Shown here: positions 30,428 through 40,357 of the stretch, piece by piece
Layout of the letters: each line of letters starts with the position of its first letter
Numbering within the stretch: position 1 is the stretch's first letter
Source of the DNA: Nitrosomonas sp.
Lineage (GTDB): Bacteria; Pseudomonadota; Gammaproteobacteria; Burkholderiales; Nitrosomonadaceae
Direction: 5' to 3'
Length of the DNA stretch: 64,000 nucleotides
NCBI GenBank assembly: GCA_024281995.1
Contig: JAMWZW010000003.1
Location: 62,001-126,000, forward strand
Notes under the pieces: model-generated
Told to the model about the DNA's origin: nothing
Databases searched by the model: none
Seen by the model: only the letters and a program-made list of their open reading frames with translations
Program-made: the position numbers and the translations under genes

Positions 30428-30575
30428 GTGGTTATATCCTTTCTTTCAAGTTTTTAAAAGTATATGTCTATTGGCAGAGTATACCCAGCTTGCTAATGCT
30501 TGGCATGACATCTGTCCATTGAAGCAATAAGCAAGGTAAAATTATGCATTTACTATTATCTGTCTGTTGACATGC

Positions 30576-30896
30576 ATGGAATCGGTACTTGTCATTACCA
30601 ATTTTCCCGATAAAAAAACTGCCTCAGCATTAGCGGAAGCGTTGATCGAGCAGCGTGTGGCAGCGTGTGTGAATATGCTAAGTCCTTGTACATCAGTATA
30701 TCGCTGGCAAGATAAGATCGAATCGGCGGAAGAAATTCCTATGCTTATCAAAACCCAGCGACAACATTATGAACGGGTTGAACAGTTAATCAAGATAATG
30801 CATCCTTATGAACTTCCAGAAGTGATTATGGTTCCTATAACGAGAGGATTACCTGCATATTTGCAGTGGATCGCCGACGAAACAATCCCTGTTTGA
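30576..30896 (+). CDS. cutA: CutA1 divalent-cation tolerance protein
   Basis: I start at the ATG at 30576 (MESVLVITNFPDKKTA), not the TTG three codons earlier. 106 residues with CutA landmarks ALIEQRVAACVNML, VYRWQDKIESAEEIPMLIKT and HPYELPEVIMVPI. CutA1 forms a trimer resembling PII proteins; a role in copper tolerance was proposed from E. coli, where cutA is also next to dsbD. Here dsbD starts 20 nt downstream. Confidence 0.93.
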   Translation: MESVLVITNFPDKKTASALAEALIEQRVAACVNMLSPCTSVYRWQDKIESAEEIPMLIKTQRQHYERVEQLIKIMHPYELPEVIMVPITRGLPAYLQWIADETIPV

Positions 30897-30916
30897 CTAA
30901 TAAATACTGAATAGCA

Positions 30917-32854
30917 ATGCGATTAATCCAATTTTTATTACTGATGTTGTGTTTTACCAGTGTCAATCTTTTTGCGCAAGAAAGTGGATCTTTCAGCCTG
31001 TTTCAAAAATTGCAGGGACTGGGCATCAATCTTGGTCAAAGTAATCCGCAAGAATTGTTACCGCCGGATGAGGCGTTTAAAATTTCTCTGGAAGTGCGTG
31101 ATGGCAATACCGTGATTGCTAATTTAATGCCGGCAAAAGATTATTATCTCTACCGCGACAAAATTGCTTTCGAGCCTCAGCAAGCGAATACAGTGATTGA
31201 AAAAATTACATTGCCAGCGGGAAAAATGAAAGATGACCAAACGTTTGGTCAAACAGAAGTTTACTATAGTCCCATACAGGCCATTATTTCGTTAAAGCGC
31301 GAGAATGCCGGCAACGAACAACCGCTGACACTAACTGCTTCCTATCAAGGGTGTAATGAACCTGTGGGTGTTTGTTATGCACCGATACATAAAACCATTG
31401 GACTCACATTACCCGCAATGAAGGCCGCCATTGGTGCCGTTGCTGAAGTAGTGAGCGGTCAAGTTGCTGCAGCGGGGATGGACGCAACGGCTGAATTATT
31501 TCAATTGCCATCCAGAGTGCCTGCGATTGAAACCGAAGCCTACAAAATTGACCAGATGTTTCAAAGTGGTGATTATTGGTTGATACTTACTGGATTTTTT
31601 GGAATTGGCTTGCTACTTGCCTTTACGCCTTGCGTGTTTCCAATGTTTCCGATTTTATCGGGGATTATTGCTAATCGTGGCAAAAATGTCACCAAAGGAC
31701 ATGGTTTTATCCTAGCATTGGCTTATGTGCTGGGGATGGCGATTACATATGCTATTGCTGGTGTGGCAGCGGGATTGTCCGGTTCCATGCTATCCGCAGC
31801 ATTGCAAAATGCTTGGGTGTTAGGCACGTTCGCAGTTATTTTCGTGCTACTGTCTTTCTCGATGTTTGGTTTTTACGACTTACAATTGCCTGGAGCGTTT
31901 CAAACTAAATTATCTCAAGAGGCAGGGCAATTGAAAGGCGGTCATTTAACCGGCGTTTTTGGTATGGGGGCATTATCTGCGCTAATCGTCGGTCCATGTG
32001 TCGCAGCGCCATTAGCCGGGGCTTTGTTGTACATCAGCCAAACACGGGACGTAATCTTGGGTGGTTCAGCGTTGTTTGTTATGGCGCTTGGCATGGGTGT
32101 TCCTTTGTTGTTATTGGGTACCTCTGCCGGTGCATTATTGCCAAAAACTGGACCCTGGATGGAGTCGATCAAGCGATTCTTTGGCGTATTGTTGCTGGGT
32201 GTTGCTATTTGGCTAATCTCTCCGGTGATCAACGAAATAATACATATGTTGTTATGGGCGGCTTTGCTGATTATTTCTGCAATTTATCTGCATGCGATTG
32301 ATCCATTGCCGACAAGAGCTTCAGGATTGCAAAAATTCCTTAAAGGCATTGGCGTGATTGCCTTGCTCATGGGTGTGGCCTTGCTCATTGGTGTTTTGTC
32401 AGGTAGCCGGGATGTTTTGCAGCCACTTTCAAAAATTAGTGTGGCAGGTGGAGAGACATTAAATTCCGGAGAAATTGTTCCTACGAGTTATTCAGCATTA
32501 CCTTTCCAACGGGTAAAAACCGTTGCCGAACTGGATGATTACATCCGCCAATCCCAAGGTAAGCACATCATGGTGAAGTTTTATGCCGATTGGTGTGTAT
32601 CCTGCAAGGAAATGGAGCGCTTTACGCTGTCTGATGCTACAGTGCAGGCTCGTTTGAAGGATACAGTTTTGTTGCAAATCGATGTAACCGAAGGTACTGC
32701 TGATGATTCCGCATTGCTCAGGCGCTTCAAACTTTTCGGGCCACCGGGAATTTTATTTATTGATCCTAAGGGCAATGATGTTCCTGATATTAAGATTATT
32801 GGTTTTCTCAACAAAAATGATTTTCTGACCGTGCTGAACGCGGTACTGATTTAA
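30917..32854 (+). CDS. dsbD: thiol:disulfide interchange protein DsbD
   Basis: DsbD passes electrons from cytoplasmic thioredoxin across the inner membrane to DsbC and cytochrome-maturation thioredoxins. The 645-residue protein has a signal peptide, a periplasmic alpha domain with C146 and C153 (GCNEPVGVC), a central eight-helix domain with paired prolines and cysteines (FTPCVFPMFPIL and GPCVAAPLAG), and a C-terminal thioredoxin domain with C560-V-S-C563. All six redox cysteines are present. It lies between cutA and a TlpA-like gene, a unit for periplasmic thiol reduction, useful in an organism rich in c-type cytochromes. Confidence 0.95.
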   Translation: MRLIQFLLLMLCFTSVNLFAQESGSFSLFQKLQGLGINLGQSNPQELLPPDEAFKISLEVRDGNTVIANLMPAKDYYLYRDKIAFEPQQANTVIEKITLPAGKMKDDQTFGQTEVYYSPIQAIISLKRENAGNEQPLTLTASYQGCNEPVGVCYAPIHKTIGLTLPAMKAAIGAVAEVVSGQVAAAGMDATAELFQLPSRVPAIETEAYKIDQMFQSGDYWLILTGFFGIGLLLAFTPCVFPMFPILSGIIANRGKNVTKGHGFILALAYVLGMAITYAIAGVAAGLSGSMLSAALQNAWVLGTFAVIFVLLSFSMFGFYDLQLPGAFQTKLSQEAGQLKGGHLTGVFGMGALSALIVGPCVAAPLAGALLYISQTRDVILGGSALFVMALGMGVPLLLLGTSAGALLPKTGPWMESIKRFFGVLLLGVAIWLISPVINEIIHMLLWAALLIISAIYLHAIDPLPTRASGLQKFLKGIGVIALLMGVALLIGVLSGSRDVLQPLSKISVAGGETLNSGEIVPTSYSALPFQRVKTVAELDDYIRQSQGKHIMVKFYADWCVSCKEMERFTLSDATVQARLKDTVLLQIDVTEGTADDSALLRRFKLFGPPGILFIDPKGNDVPDIKIIGFLNKNDFLTVLNAVLI

Positions 32855-32862
32855 AAAGGATC

Positions 32863-33453
32863 ATGATGGCAAAATTAAAACAACTATTAATTTATGCAGG
32901 ACTAGCTGCGCTTGCAATTACCACTGGTTTTATGTTGCGGGCGCAACTCATGGGCGGTTCGCAATCTGTACTTTCCGTTGAGGCCAGTCAACAGGGCGGC
33001 AAGGCAATTCTGGCAGCAAACTTACCCAATATTCAAGGAGAAACTCAAGCAGTTTCGCAATGGTTGGGAAATGTCATGGTAGTAAATTTTTGGGCTACTT
33101 GGTGTACGCCATGCCGTGAAGAAATTCCTGAATTTATAGAAGCACAGGAAAAATTTCGTGATCAGGGATTGGTATTTGTTGGAATCGCGATTGATCAAGT
33201 TGATAAAGTAAAAATGTTTAGTGAGGAATTTGGTATCAATTATCCGGTGTTAATCGGAAGTTTGAGCACCTGGTCACTGCTAGAAGCGGCTGGAAATCGT
33301 CAGTCGGCGCTTCCTTATACGGTGGTTATCAATCGCTCCGGAGAAATTGTTGAAACTTATTTGGGACGTGTCAATCTGCAAAAGCTTGAGAAACTGGTAG
33401 TGCCGTTATTAAAAGAACAACCGCAAACCCAACAATCAACTCAAGCCAGCTAA
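32863..33453 (+). CDS. TlpA/ResA-like membrane-anchored thioredoxin
   Basis: The 196-residue protein has an N-terminal membrane anchor (LLIYAGLAALAITTGFML) and a periplasmic thioredoxin fold with the redox motif WATWCTPCREEIPEF and cis-proline region ALPYTVVI. It starts 8 nt after dsbD and is probably reduced by DsbD. Related proteins reduce apocytochrome c or other envelope disulfides. Two tandem ATGs (32863 and 32866) are possible starts. Confidence 0.85.
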   Translation: MMAKLKQLLIYAGLAALAITTGFMLRAQLMGGSQSVLSVEASQQGGKAILAANLPNIQGETQAVSQWLGNVMVVNFWATWCTPCREEIPEFIEAQEKFRDQGLVFVGIAIDQVDKVKMFSEEFGINYPVLIGSLSTWSLLEAAGNRQSALPYTVVINRSGEIVETYLGRVNLQKLEKLVVPLLKEQPQTQQSTQAS

Positions 33454-33760
33454 TGGTTGTGGTATTTGCTTACTACGAGTAATAGTAATAAAAAGAAATA
33501 TTTTTTGGCCATCAACAAGTACTTTTTTTCAAGGCTTCTAGCATCTGAAATAATATCTAAGTCGTTATAAAAAGAATTCCAAACGTGCGGATAATCACCG
33601 GAAAGCTATTTAACGTTTCTGCTCAATTGAATGAAAGTAGGTTATTTAAAAAAACTGCGCTAAAAACTCCATTTTTAATAAAAATACAGTGCAGCATGTA
33701 AATTAATTTGGCAGAATTAGGCTATTTGAAAATAACCTTTCATCAATCCGGGGAAATGAA
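33454..33760. other. 307-bp intergenic region before gdhA
   Basis: AT-rich, no gene, no RNA gene recognised. It presumably carries the gdhA promoter. A TGGCA-containing stretch near 33710 does not match the sigma-54 spacing well. Confidence 0.5.
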
Positions 33761-35104
33761 ATGAAATATAAGAATCTTCAGGAATTTAGTGATTATGTTG
33801 CTGAACGCAATCCTAATCAGCCAGAATATATGCAGGCAGTTACAGAGGTCATCGAAAGCTTGTGGCCGTTTATCATGGAGCATCCTCGGTATGCCGAGCA
33901 TGGCTTGTTGGATCGATTGGTCGAGCCTGAAAGAGTAATTATTTTTCGTGTGTCCTGGGTTGACGATCATGGTGAAGTGAAGGTTAATCGGGGTTATCGA
34001 ATACAACATAGCTCGTCTATCGGTCCCTATAAAGGCGGGGTTCGCTTCCATCCTTCGGTTAATCTTTCCATCCTAAAATTCTTGGCGTTTGAACAAACTT
34101 TCAAAAATGCACTGACTACTTTACCGATGGGTGGGGGAAAGGGAGGATCCGATTTTGATCCAAAAGGTAAAAGTCCTGGCGAAGTCATGCGTTTCTGCCA
34201 GGCTTTTATTAGCGAATTATTTCGCCATATTGGCTCGAACACCGATGTTCCGGCCGGTGATATTGGTGTGGGTGGTCGTGAAGTTGGCTTTATGTCAGGA
34301 ATGATGAAAAAATTATCCAATCGTGCTGATTGTGTGTTTACCGGAAAAGGGCTGAGTTTTGGCGGATCGCTGATACGTCCGGAAGCGACTGGCTATGGGA
34401 CGGTATATTTTGCCGAAGAGGTGTTAAAGCAAGCTGGTCGTTATCTGGAAGGTATGCGTGTATCGGTTTCCGGCTCAGGCAATGTGGCGCAATTTGCAGT
34501 CGAAAAAGCGATGGCTCAAGGCGCTAAAGTGATTACTGTGTCTGATTCCAGCGGTACAATTGTCGACGAAAATGGTTTTACGCCCGAAAAGCTCGCAATA
34601 TTGGCTGAGGTAAAGAATCATTTGTATGCGCGCCTGGATGAATATGCCAAGCGAGTTAATGTAGCCTTTCTGCCCGGTGTAAAGCCTTGGCATGTTCCGG
34701 TGCAAGTTGCTTTGCCTTGTGCTACGCAAAATGAAATTACGGCAGAAGATGCACAGACACTGATTAACAATGGTGTTCTTTGTGTTGCTGAAGGTGCGAA
34801 TATGCCCTCTACTGCGGAAGCTGTGGAATGTTTTATCCATAATAAAGTGCTTTATGCGCCGGGTAAAGCCAGTAATGCAGGAGGCGTTGCAACGTCCGGC
34901 TTGGAAATGAGTCAAAATGCGATGCGCATGTCCTGGACACGGGAAGAAGTTGATGCACGTTTGCAGGAAATCATGCGCGCCATTCACAAATCCTGTTTGA
35001 AATATGGCACCAATGCTGATGGCAGCGTGAATTATGTGAACGGTGCTAACATTGCTGGTTTTGTAAAAGTAGCTGACGCAATGTTGGGGCAAGGCGTTAT
35101 TTGA
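33761..35104 (+). CDS. gdhA: NADP-specific glutamate dehydrogenase
   Basis: Converts 2-oxoglutarate and ammonium to glutamate, a direct ammonium assimilation route suited to an ammonium-rich habitat. Exactly 447 residues, as in E. coli. Landmarks: GPYKGGVRFHPSVN, the catalytic-lysine segment LPMGGGKGGSDFDPKGKS, DVPAGDIGVGGREVGFM and the nucleotide-binding VSGSGNVAQFAVEKAM. The small hexameric (GDH I) type. GGGGAAATGAA precedes the ATG. Confidence 0.96.
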   Translation: MKYKNLQEFSDYVAERNPNQPEYMQAVTEVIESLWPFIMEHPRYAEHGLLDRLVEPERVIIFRVSWVDDHGEVKVNRGYRIQHSSSIGPYKGGVRFHPSVNLSILKFLAFEQTFKNALTTLPMGGGKGGSDFDPKGKSPGEVMRFCQAFISELFRHIGSNTDVPAGDIGVGGREVGFMSGMMKKLSNRADCVFTGKGLSFGGSLIRPEATGYGTVYFAEEVLKQAGRYLEGMRVSVSGSGNVAQFAVEKAMAQGAKVITVSDSSGTIVDENGFTPEKLAILAEVKNHLYARLDEYAKRVNVAFLPGVKPWHVPVQVALPCATQNEITAEDAQTLINNGVLCVAEGANMPSTAEAVECFIHNKVLYAPGKASNAGGVATSGLEMSQNAMRMSWTREEVDARLQEIMRAIHKSCLKYGTNADGSVNYVNGANIAGFVKVADAMLGQGVI

Positions 35105-35162
35105 TTTTTTGCCTGCGCTTACAAAGGTGGCGCATGTATTGATTGTGGGTCAATTAAAATAG

Positions 35163-35193
35163 TGGATTTTCGCAACCACGCCGTGAAAATCCA
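35163..35193. terminator. inverted repeat after gdhA, possible terminator
   Basis: TGGATTTTC (35163-35171) and GAAAATCCA (35185-35193) are perfect 9-bp arms with a 13-nt loop, 60 bp after the gdhA stop and before slt. The stem is AT-rich and no clean T-run follows, so an operator or partial terminator are both possible. Confidence 0.35.
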
Positions 35194-35238
35194 TATTAAG
35201 TTATTCTTTACTATTGAATCTACGTTATCGATAGCTAT

Positions 35239-37149
35239 ATGAGAAACTACCTTCTGGGATTGATCCTGCTAGCTAAGATTGGATTGTTATCTGCAAATCA
35301 AGATAGTGATTTTATTGCTGCCCGAGAAGCATTTCAAGTCGGCAACGCTAAACTTTTAGATGGATATGCTAACAGGCTAAAACGCCATGCGCTCTGGCCC
35401 TATGTGGAATATTATCAATTGCGGATGGAGTTAACTACTACCAATCTGGAAACAATCTCGAATTTTCTTTTACGCCACGAAGGCAGCCTGATTGCGGATC
35501 GATTGCGTAGTGATTGGCTTAAAATATTGGGTAAGAATCGGCAATGGCAATTTTTTGAAACGGAATACCCATTTCTGGTTAATAAAGATAATGAGTTGAT
35601 GTGTTATTACTATCAACGCTACTTGGATACCAAGGATAAAATTGCAGTAGCGGATGTGCGTTCCCTATGGTTTGCGCCGGCAAGTTTACCGGATAGTTGT
35701 ACACCGGTTTTTCAGTCGTTAATCTACAGCGGAGATATTTCGCGAGAAGATATCTGGAAGCGTATACGTTTAGCATTGGAAGAGGGACAAACAGGGGTTG
35801 CGACCCATGTCAACCGCTACCTTCCTGTTAATGAAGGATTGAATACTGCTGATTTGAATAACGCTGCCAAAAATCCTCTGCGCTACCTGGATGCACAGAA
35901 AGAAAAAATCAAGTCGCGCAGTGATCGCGAAATTGCTTTGTTTGTATTGTTGCGCCTGCTTCGTAATGATACCGAGCAAGCCTTTGCACAGTGGTCAAAA
36001 GTAAAAAATAGATTTACTCCCTCCGATCGTTCTTATTTTTTGGGTAGGCTGGCGTATCGGGCAGCCATGCGGCATGATTCACGGGCGTTAAACTGGTTCA
36101 AGGAAGCACAAAATACTACGCAATCGTATCCGCTTTCGGATACCGTGCTCACTTGGCAAGCGCGCGCAGCACTGCGAGCCGGAAATTGGGAAGAAGTACT
36201 GAAAACTATCGACAGCATGTCACCTGTCGAACAACAAGTGGATACTTGGCGTTATTGGAAAGCTCGTGCGTTAAAAATCAAGGGTGATTCCTTGGGTGCA
36301 AATAACATTTTCATTCCGTTAAGCGAAGAGCACAGTTTCTATGGTCAATTGGCAAAAGAAGAATTAGGAACAATACTTAGTATTGCAGGCAATACTTATC
36401 GGGCGAGTAACAGTGAAGTGATTGCAATGGAAAAAAGACCAGGTGTACAGCGTACTTTAGCCTTTTCCCGCATGAACTTGCGCACGGAAGCGTTACGGGA
36501 ATGGAGCTGGACTATTCGCAATTTCAGCGATGCGGAATTGCTCGCCGCGGCAGAAGTCGCACGCCGTCACGGTTTGTATGATCGCGCGATTAATACTGCA
36601 AATAGAACTGTATCGCAACATGATTTTAAGCTGCGTTTTTTGTCACCGCACCGTGAGACTCTCAAAAAAGTGCTGCAACAGCATGAATTGGATGAAGCTT
36701 GGGTATACGGCCTGATTCGGCAAGAAAGCCGTTTTATAGCAGATATCAAATCGCATGCAGGCGCGGTTGGTCTGATGCAACTCATGCCGGCAACTGCCGA
36801 ATGGGTTGCCAAGCAGCTTGGCATACAGAACTTCCGCCAGCAATTGGTGGTTGATGTGAATACTAATTTGCGATTGGGCACTTATTATTTAAAGCATGTA
36901 CTCAGCACACTGGACAATCAACCGTTACTGGCTTCAGCCGCTTACAACGCCGGACCGGGACGGGCCAAACGTTGGCGTGATAATGTAATGCCATTGGAAG
37001 GCGCTATTTATGCGGAAACCATCCCGTTTAATGAAACCCGCGACTATGTCAAAAAGGTCTTAAAGAATTCCATGTACTATGCCAAGGTTCTCGATCATGG
37101 ACAAACTCCGACACTCAAGGAGCGCCTGGGTGTTATCGCAGCAAAATAA
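35239..37149 (+). CDS. slt: soluble lytic murein transglycosylase
   Basis: Cleaves peptidoglycan glycan strands to 1,6-anhydromuropeptides in the periplasm. The 636-residue protein starts with a signal peptide, then about 430 residues of alpha-superhelical U-domain, then the SLT catalytic domain: RQESRFIADIKSHAGAVGLM with the catalytic Glu of QES, LMPATAEWVAKQLG, NLRLGTYYL and SAAYNAGPGRAKRW. Length matches Slt70. Its start lacks a clear Shine-Dalgarno sequence. A thiolase gene follows 24 nt later. Confidence 0.93.
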   Translation: MRNYLLGLILLAKIGLLSANQDSDFIAAREAFQVGNAKLLDGYANRLKRHALWPYVEYYQLRMELTTTNLETISNFLLRHEGSLIADRLRSDWLKILGKNRQWQFFETEYPFLVNKDNELMCYYYQRYLDTKDKIAVADVRSLWFAPASLPDSCTPVFQSLIYSGDISREDIWKRIRLALEEGQTGVATHVNRYLPVNEGLNTADLNNAAKNPLRYLDAQKEKIKSRSDREIALFVLLRLLRNDTEQAFAQWSKVKNRFTPSDRSYFLGRLAYRAAMRHDSRALNWFKEAQNTTQSYPLSDTVLTWQARAALRAGNWEEVLKTIDSMSPVEQQVDTWRYWKARALKIKGDSLGANNIFIPLSEEHSFYGQLAKEELGTILSIAGNTYRASNSEVIAMEKRPGVQRTLAFSRMNLRTEALREWSWTIRNFSDAELLAAAEVARRHGLYDRAINTANRTVSQHDFKLRFLSPHRETLKKVLQQHELDEAWVYGLIRQESRFIADIKSHAGAVGLMQLMPATAEWVAKQLGIQNFRQQLVVDVNTNLRLGTYYLKHVLSTLDNQPLLASAAYNAGPGRAKRWRDNVMPLEGAIYAETIPFNETRDYVKKVLKNSMYYAKVLDHGQTPTLKERLGVIAAK

Positions 37150-37173
37150 TTCACTATCATTTAAGGTAAATCA

Positions 37174-38352
37174 ATGCGCGATGTTGTCATTCTGAGTGGT
37201 GTGCGTACAGCGATTGGTGATTATGGGGGTGCGCTTAAGCACATCGGGGCTTCTGATTTGGCCGCAAACGTCGTGCGCGAAGCAGTGTTGCGCGCCAATA
37301 TCGACTCGAATGAAGTTGGGCACATAGTTTTTGGCAATGTCATCCACGGAGAATCCCGTGATATGTACTTGGCACGCGTTGCTGGCATTCAGGGCGGATT
37401 ATCGCAACATGCTTCGGCACTTACTGTGAATCGATTGTGCGGCAGCGGTTTGCAGGCTGTTATCTCAGCAAGCCAAAACATTTTGCTCAATGACACGGAT
37501 GTAGCCGTAGCAGGCGGCGCTGAGTCAATGAGCCGGGGTGGTTATTTATTGCCGGCATTGCGCTGGGGACAACGCATGAATGATGGCAGTACTGTGGATA
37601 TGATGGTAGGTGCGCTGACCGATCCCTTTGATAAAGTACACATGGGAGTCACTGCTGAAAATATTGCGTCTAAGTGGCAAATCAGTCGGGAAGAGCAGGA
37701 CAAATTTGCAGCAGAAAGCCACCGCCGCGCAATAAATGCTATCGACAAAGGCTACTTCAAGACGCAAATTTTGTCCATTGAAATATCCACTGGCAAAGAA
37801 ACGTTTATTTTTGATACTGATGAACATCCGCGTCATAATACGAGCGTAGAAAGCTTGGCAAAATTACGCCCGGTTTTTCAAAAAGATGGAACTGTAACAG
37901 CAGGTAACGCATCCGGAATAAATGACAGTGCTGCTGCGCTGGTTTTGATGGAAAGTAGCTTGGCAGAGAAACGCAACTTGAAACCAATGGCGCGCTTGGT
38001 GGCCTATGGCCATGCCGGTGTTGATCCAAAATTCATGGGAATTGGCCCAATACCCGCAGTACAAAGTGCTTTGCTGCGTGCCAACCTTAAAATTTGCGAT
38101 ATTGATGTCATTGAATCTAACGAAGCTTTTGCTGTGCAAGCTTGCGCGGTTGCAAAAGAATTACAATTTAACCCGGAAAAAACTAATCCTAACGGCGGTG
38201 CTGTAGCATTGGGTCATCCCATTGGTGCCACGGGCAGCATCCTGACTATCAAAGCCCTATACGAATTACAGCGCTGTAATGGCAAATTTGCTTTGGTAAC
38301 CATGTGTATCGGCGGCGGTCAAGGTATTGCGGCTATATTTGAACGGTTGTAA
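37174..38352 (+). CDS. phaA: acetyl-CoA C-acetyltransferase (thiolase)
   Basis: Condenses two acetyl-CoA to acetoacetyl-CoA, or the reverse. The 392-residue protein has catalytic Cys89 (NRLCGSGLQAV), His348 (GGAVALGHPIGATG) and Cys378 (MCIGGGQG), the same numbering as the Zoogloea PhaA enzyme. AAGGT precedes the ATG. No phaB or phaC lies nearby, so a role in polyhydroxybutyrate synthesis is only inferred; general thiolase (atoB-like) is equally possible. Confidence 0.88.
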   Translation: MRDVVILSGVRTAIGDYGGALKHIGASDLAANVVREAVLRANIDSNEVGHIVFGNVIHGESRDMYLARVAGIQGGLSQHASALTVNRLCGSGLQAVISASQNILLNDTDVAVAGGAESMSRGGYLLPALRWGQRMNDGSTVDMMVGALTDPFDKVHMGVTAENIASKWQISREEQDKFAAESHRRAINAIDKGYFKTQILSIEISTGKETFIFDTDEHPRHNTSVESLAKLRPVFQKDGTVTAGNASGINDSAAALVLMESSLAEKRNLKPMARLVAYGHAGVDPKFMGIGPIPAVQSALLRANLKICDIDVIESNEAFAVQACAVAKELQFNPEKTNPNGGAVALGHPIGATGSILTIKALYELQRCNGKFALVTMCIGGGQGIAAIFERL

Positions 38353-38363
38353 CAGAACACTGT

Positions 38364-38810
38364 ATGCTTATTATTTATTTCAAGAAAATCGTCAGCACCA
38401 TGTACCCGCTTATCATTGTTTTGTTATTGATGGTTCCCATCGCCGTTTTGGCGCAAGCGCAAGCACCTGAAACAAAAAATCCCGAAATTCTTCGATTGGA
38501 ACAAATCATGACGCGTGTTGCGCAAGAATCACAAGCGACTTATCAGCAATTTTTAATGACGCAGGAATTGCGCAGAAATGAGATGCTGGAATCGCCTGAA
38601 AATATTCCCATCGATCTGACGGGAAAAAGCATACCCATTCCCAATTATGAGGATCTTCAGAGACGTCGGCAGGAAAAGAAAGAGCGAATGGAAAAATATA
38701 CTGCAGACCTAGATCGTCTCTATACACGCTATAAGGAACTGGAAAGCGAGAGGGAAGCGATCTTTGAAAAAATTAAAAGTTTGGAAGGCAAAATTCCAGC
38801 TGAGCAATAG
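38364..38810 (+). CDS. uncharacterised exported coiled-coil protein
   Basis: 148 residues; a hydrophobic signal (YPLIIVLLLMVPIAVLAQAQ) followed by an almost wholly helical, charged region with heptads at both ends (EILRLEQIMTRVAQESQATY; LYTRYKELESEREAIFEKIK). Start may be the ATG at 38364 or, for a more standard signal peptide, the one at 38400. It follows the thiolase by 11 nt. No family recognised; probably periplasmic. Confidence 0.6.
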   Translation: MLIIYFKKIVSTMYPLIIVLLLMVPIAVLAQAQAPETKNPEILRLEQIMTRVAQESQATYQQFLMTQELRRNEMLESPENIPIDLTGKSIPIPNYEDLQRRRQEKKERMEKYTADLDRLYTRYKELESEREAIFEKIKSLEGKIPAEQ

Positions 38811-38876
38811 ATGACGGTTGTTTACGGCGTTTTTAAAAGTTTTGTAGTAAACGCTAACTGAATTGATTTCTGTTGC

Positions 38877-39347
38877 TTAATTTTTTGGATCGTTATCAGA
38901 TTTTGTTAAAAGGTGTGGCCATAAGCGTTGCATTGCGAGAAAAGTAAAAGACGCTGACCACGTGATCATAGCCAAACCTGCTAATCCCTCCGCAGCACTA
39001 AGTATACGAATGGCTCCAGCAGGTACTAGATCGCCAAATCCTACTGTGGTATATACCACAGAAGAATAATAAATAAAATCAAATAAGTTACCTTCGCTGA
39101 TTCCGGCAATATGACCTAATTCAGCGCTATATTGCATGATCATATAGCCCCCGGCAAAAATGATTATTTCTAGCACGTGTGCCGCCAACAATCCGAGCAT
39201 CACCACTAGGACACCTATACGTTTATGCACGTGTATTCCCACGGTGCTACTCAAGAAACGCAATGCTTCATAATGCAACACCACGCAAACTGTCACGACG
39301 ATGCCGGAAAACAATATAGCGATTAAATGCGAAAAGTGTTCGTGCAT
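38877..39347 (-). CDS. two-helix potassium channel family protein
   Basis: The 156-residue protein has hydrophobic helices around a pore loop with the filter TTVGFGDLVPAG (GFG type), typical of bacterial Ion_trans_2 channels. No C-terminal RCK/TrkA domain is present and the cytoplasmic tail is short. Likely a small homotetrameric K+ channel. Confidence 0.82.
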   Translation of the reverse strand: MHEHFSHLIAILFSGIVVTVCVVLHYEALRFLSSTVGIHVHKRIGVLVVMLGLLAAHVLEIIIFAGGYMIMQYSAELGHIAGISEGNLFDFIYYSSVVYTTVGFGDLVPAGAIRILSAAEGLAGLAMITWSASFTFLAMQRLWPHLLTKSDNDPKN

Positions 39348-39536
39348 AATAAAATCAGTGAATGATTCATCACAAAATGTAGTGTAGTTACCTATAATAG
39401 AAGAGAAGGAAGTGGATGGAGAGCGCTTTGTATATTGTTAATGGTTTCATAGGCTTTGTATTATCCCGCATAATATCGAATACAGTACTGGTATTTAATA
39501 TTCAGAGACAATTGTTATAGTCGTAAGGAAAGATCA

Positions 39537-40349
39537 ATGGGGCAGATAGCTGAGCGTATAGGACATGGATTGGCTCGATTTTTAACCAAGCCTGTACGGC
39601 AGAGCACACAGGTTGCAATTGTTAGTCAAGAGCAGCTTTTAGCAAATTTACAGCCTGGTGATATTCTTTTGATCGATGGAAATACACGTGTCAGTGTCGC
39701 CATTAAATATCTCACGCAATCCACTTGGTCGCATGCTGCACTTTTCATCGGTAATGCATTACCTTCCGAATCACCTTGGCAATTACCGCGTGTACTGGTC
39801 GAGGCGGACTTGAAGGAAGGTGTCCGAGCGGTGACGCTTGCAGAGTATGCAGCAATGCATACACGAATTTGCCGTCCGGTCGGTTTGAATGATGAGGATC
39901 GTAAGCGAGTTGTGGATTTTGTCATTGCACGTCTCGGTCATCGGTATGATCTTAAAAATATTTTTGATCTTTTGCGTTATCTGTTGCCAACTGCTCCAGT
40001 TCCTACTCGATTTCGCAGGCGCTTACTTGCCTTGGGCAGTGGTGATCCAACACGCGCTATCTGCTCTACTTTGATTGCGCAGGCGTTTGAATCCGTGCGT
40101 TATCCAATATTGCCTGAAATTCAACGTACGTGGTCAGATGATCCTGCGCATGATGATTGCTACGCAGAAATTTATCATATTCGCCATTACAGCTTATATA
40201 CACCACGTGATTTCGATATATCGCCGTTCTTTGATATTATCAAACCTAGCATCAGGAATGGTTTCGATTATCATTCATTGGCTTGGGATAATGCTTCGCA
40301 AGAACTTCAGGAGATCCCATGTAATTCTGTAGAAGAAACAAGGAATTAG
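39537..40349 (+). CDS. YiiX/YebB-like permuted NlpC/P60 hydrolase
   Basis: The 270-residue protein resembles the permuted papain-fold YiiX family: LQPGDILLIDGNTRVSVAIK, TWSHAALFIG (candidate catalytic His), LKEGVRAVTLAEY and ICSTLIAQAFE (candidate catalytic Cys). Such enzymes act as amidases or thioesterases on cell-wall or lipid substrates. No signal peptide, so it may be cytoplasmic or membrane-associated. It converges on the zur-like gene. Confidence 0.75.
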   Translation: MGQIAERIGHGLARFLTKPVRQSTQVAIVSQEQLLANLQPGDILLIDGNTRVSVAIKYLTQSTWSHAALFIGNALPSESPWQLPRVLVEADLKEGVRAVTLAEYAAMHTRICRPVGLNDEDRKRVVDFVIARLGHRYDLKNIFDLLRYLLPTAPVPTRFRRRLLALGSGDPTRAICSTLIAQAFESVRYPILPEIQRTWSDDPAHDDCYAEIYHIRHYSLYTPRDFDISPFFDIIKPSIRNGFDYHSLAWDNASQELQEIPCNSVEETRN

Positions 40350-40357
40350 TTTACCCG

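Noticed and set aside
33454-33483. 9-codon frame after the TlpA-like gene
   Set aside because: No ribosome-binding site and no downstream gene coupled to it.
33700-33740. TGGCA...GGCT as a sigma-54 promoter for gdhA
   Set aside because: The -12 element does not match GC at the required spacing.
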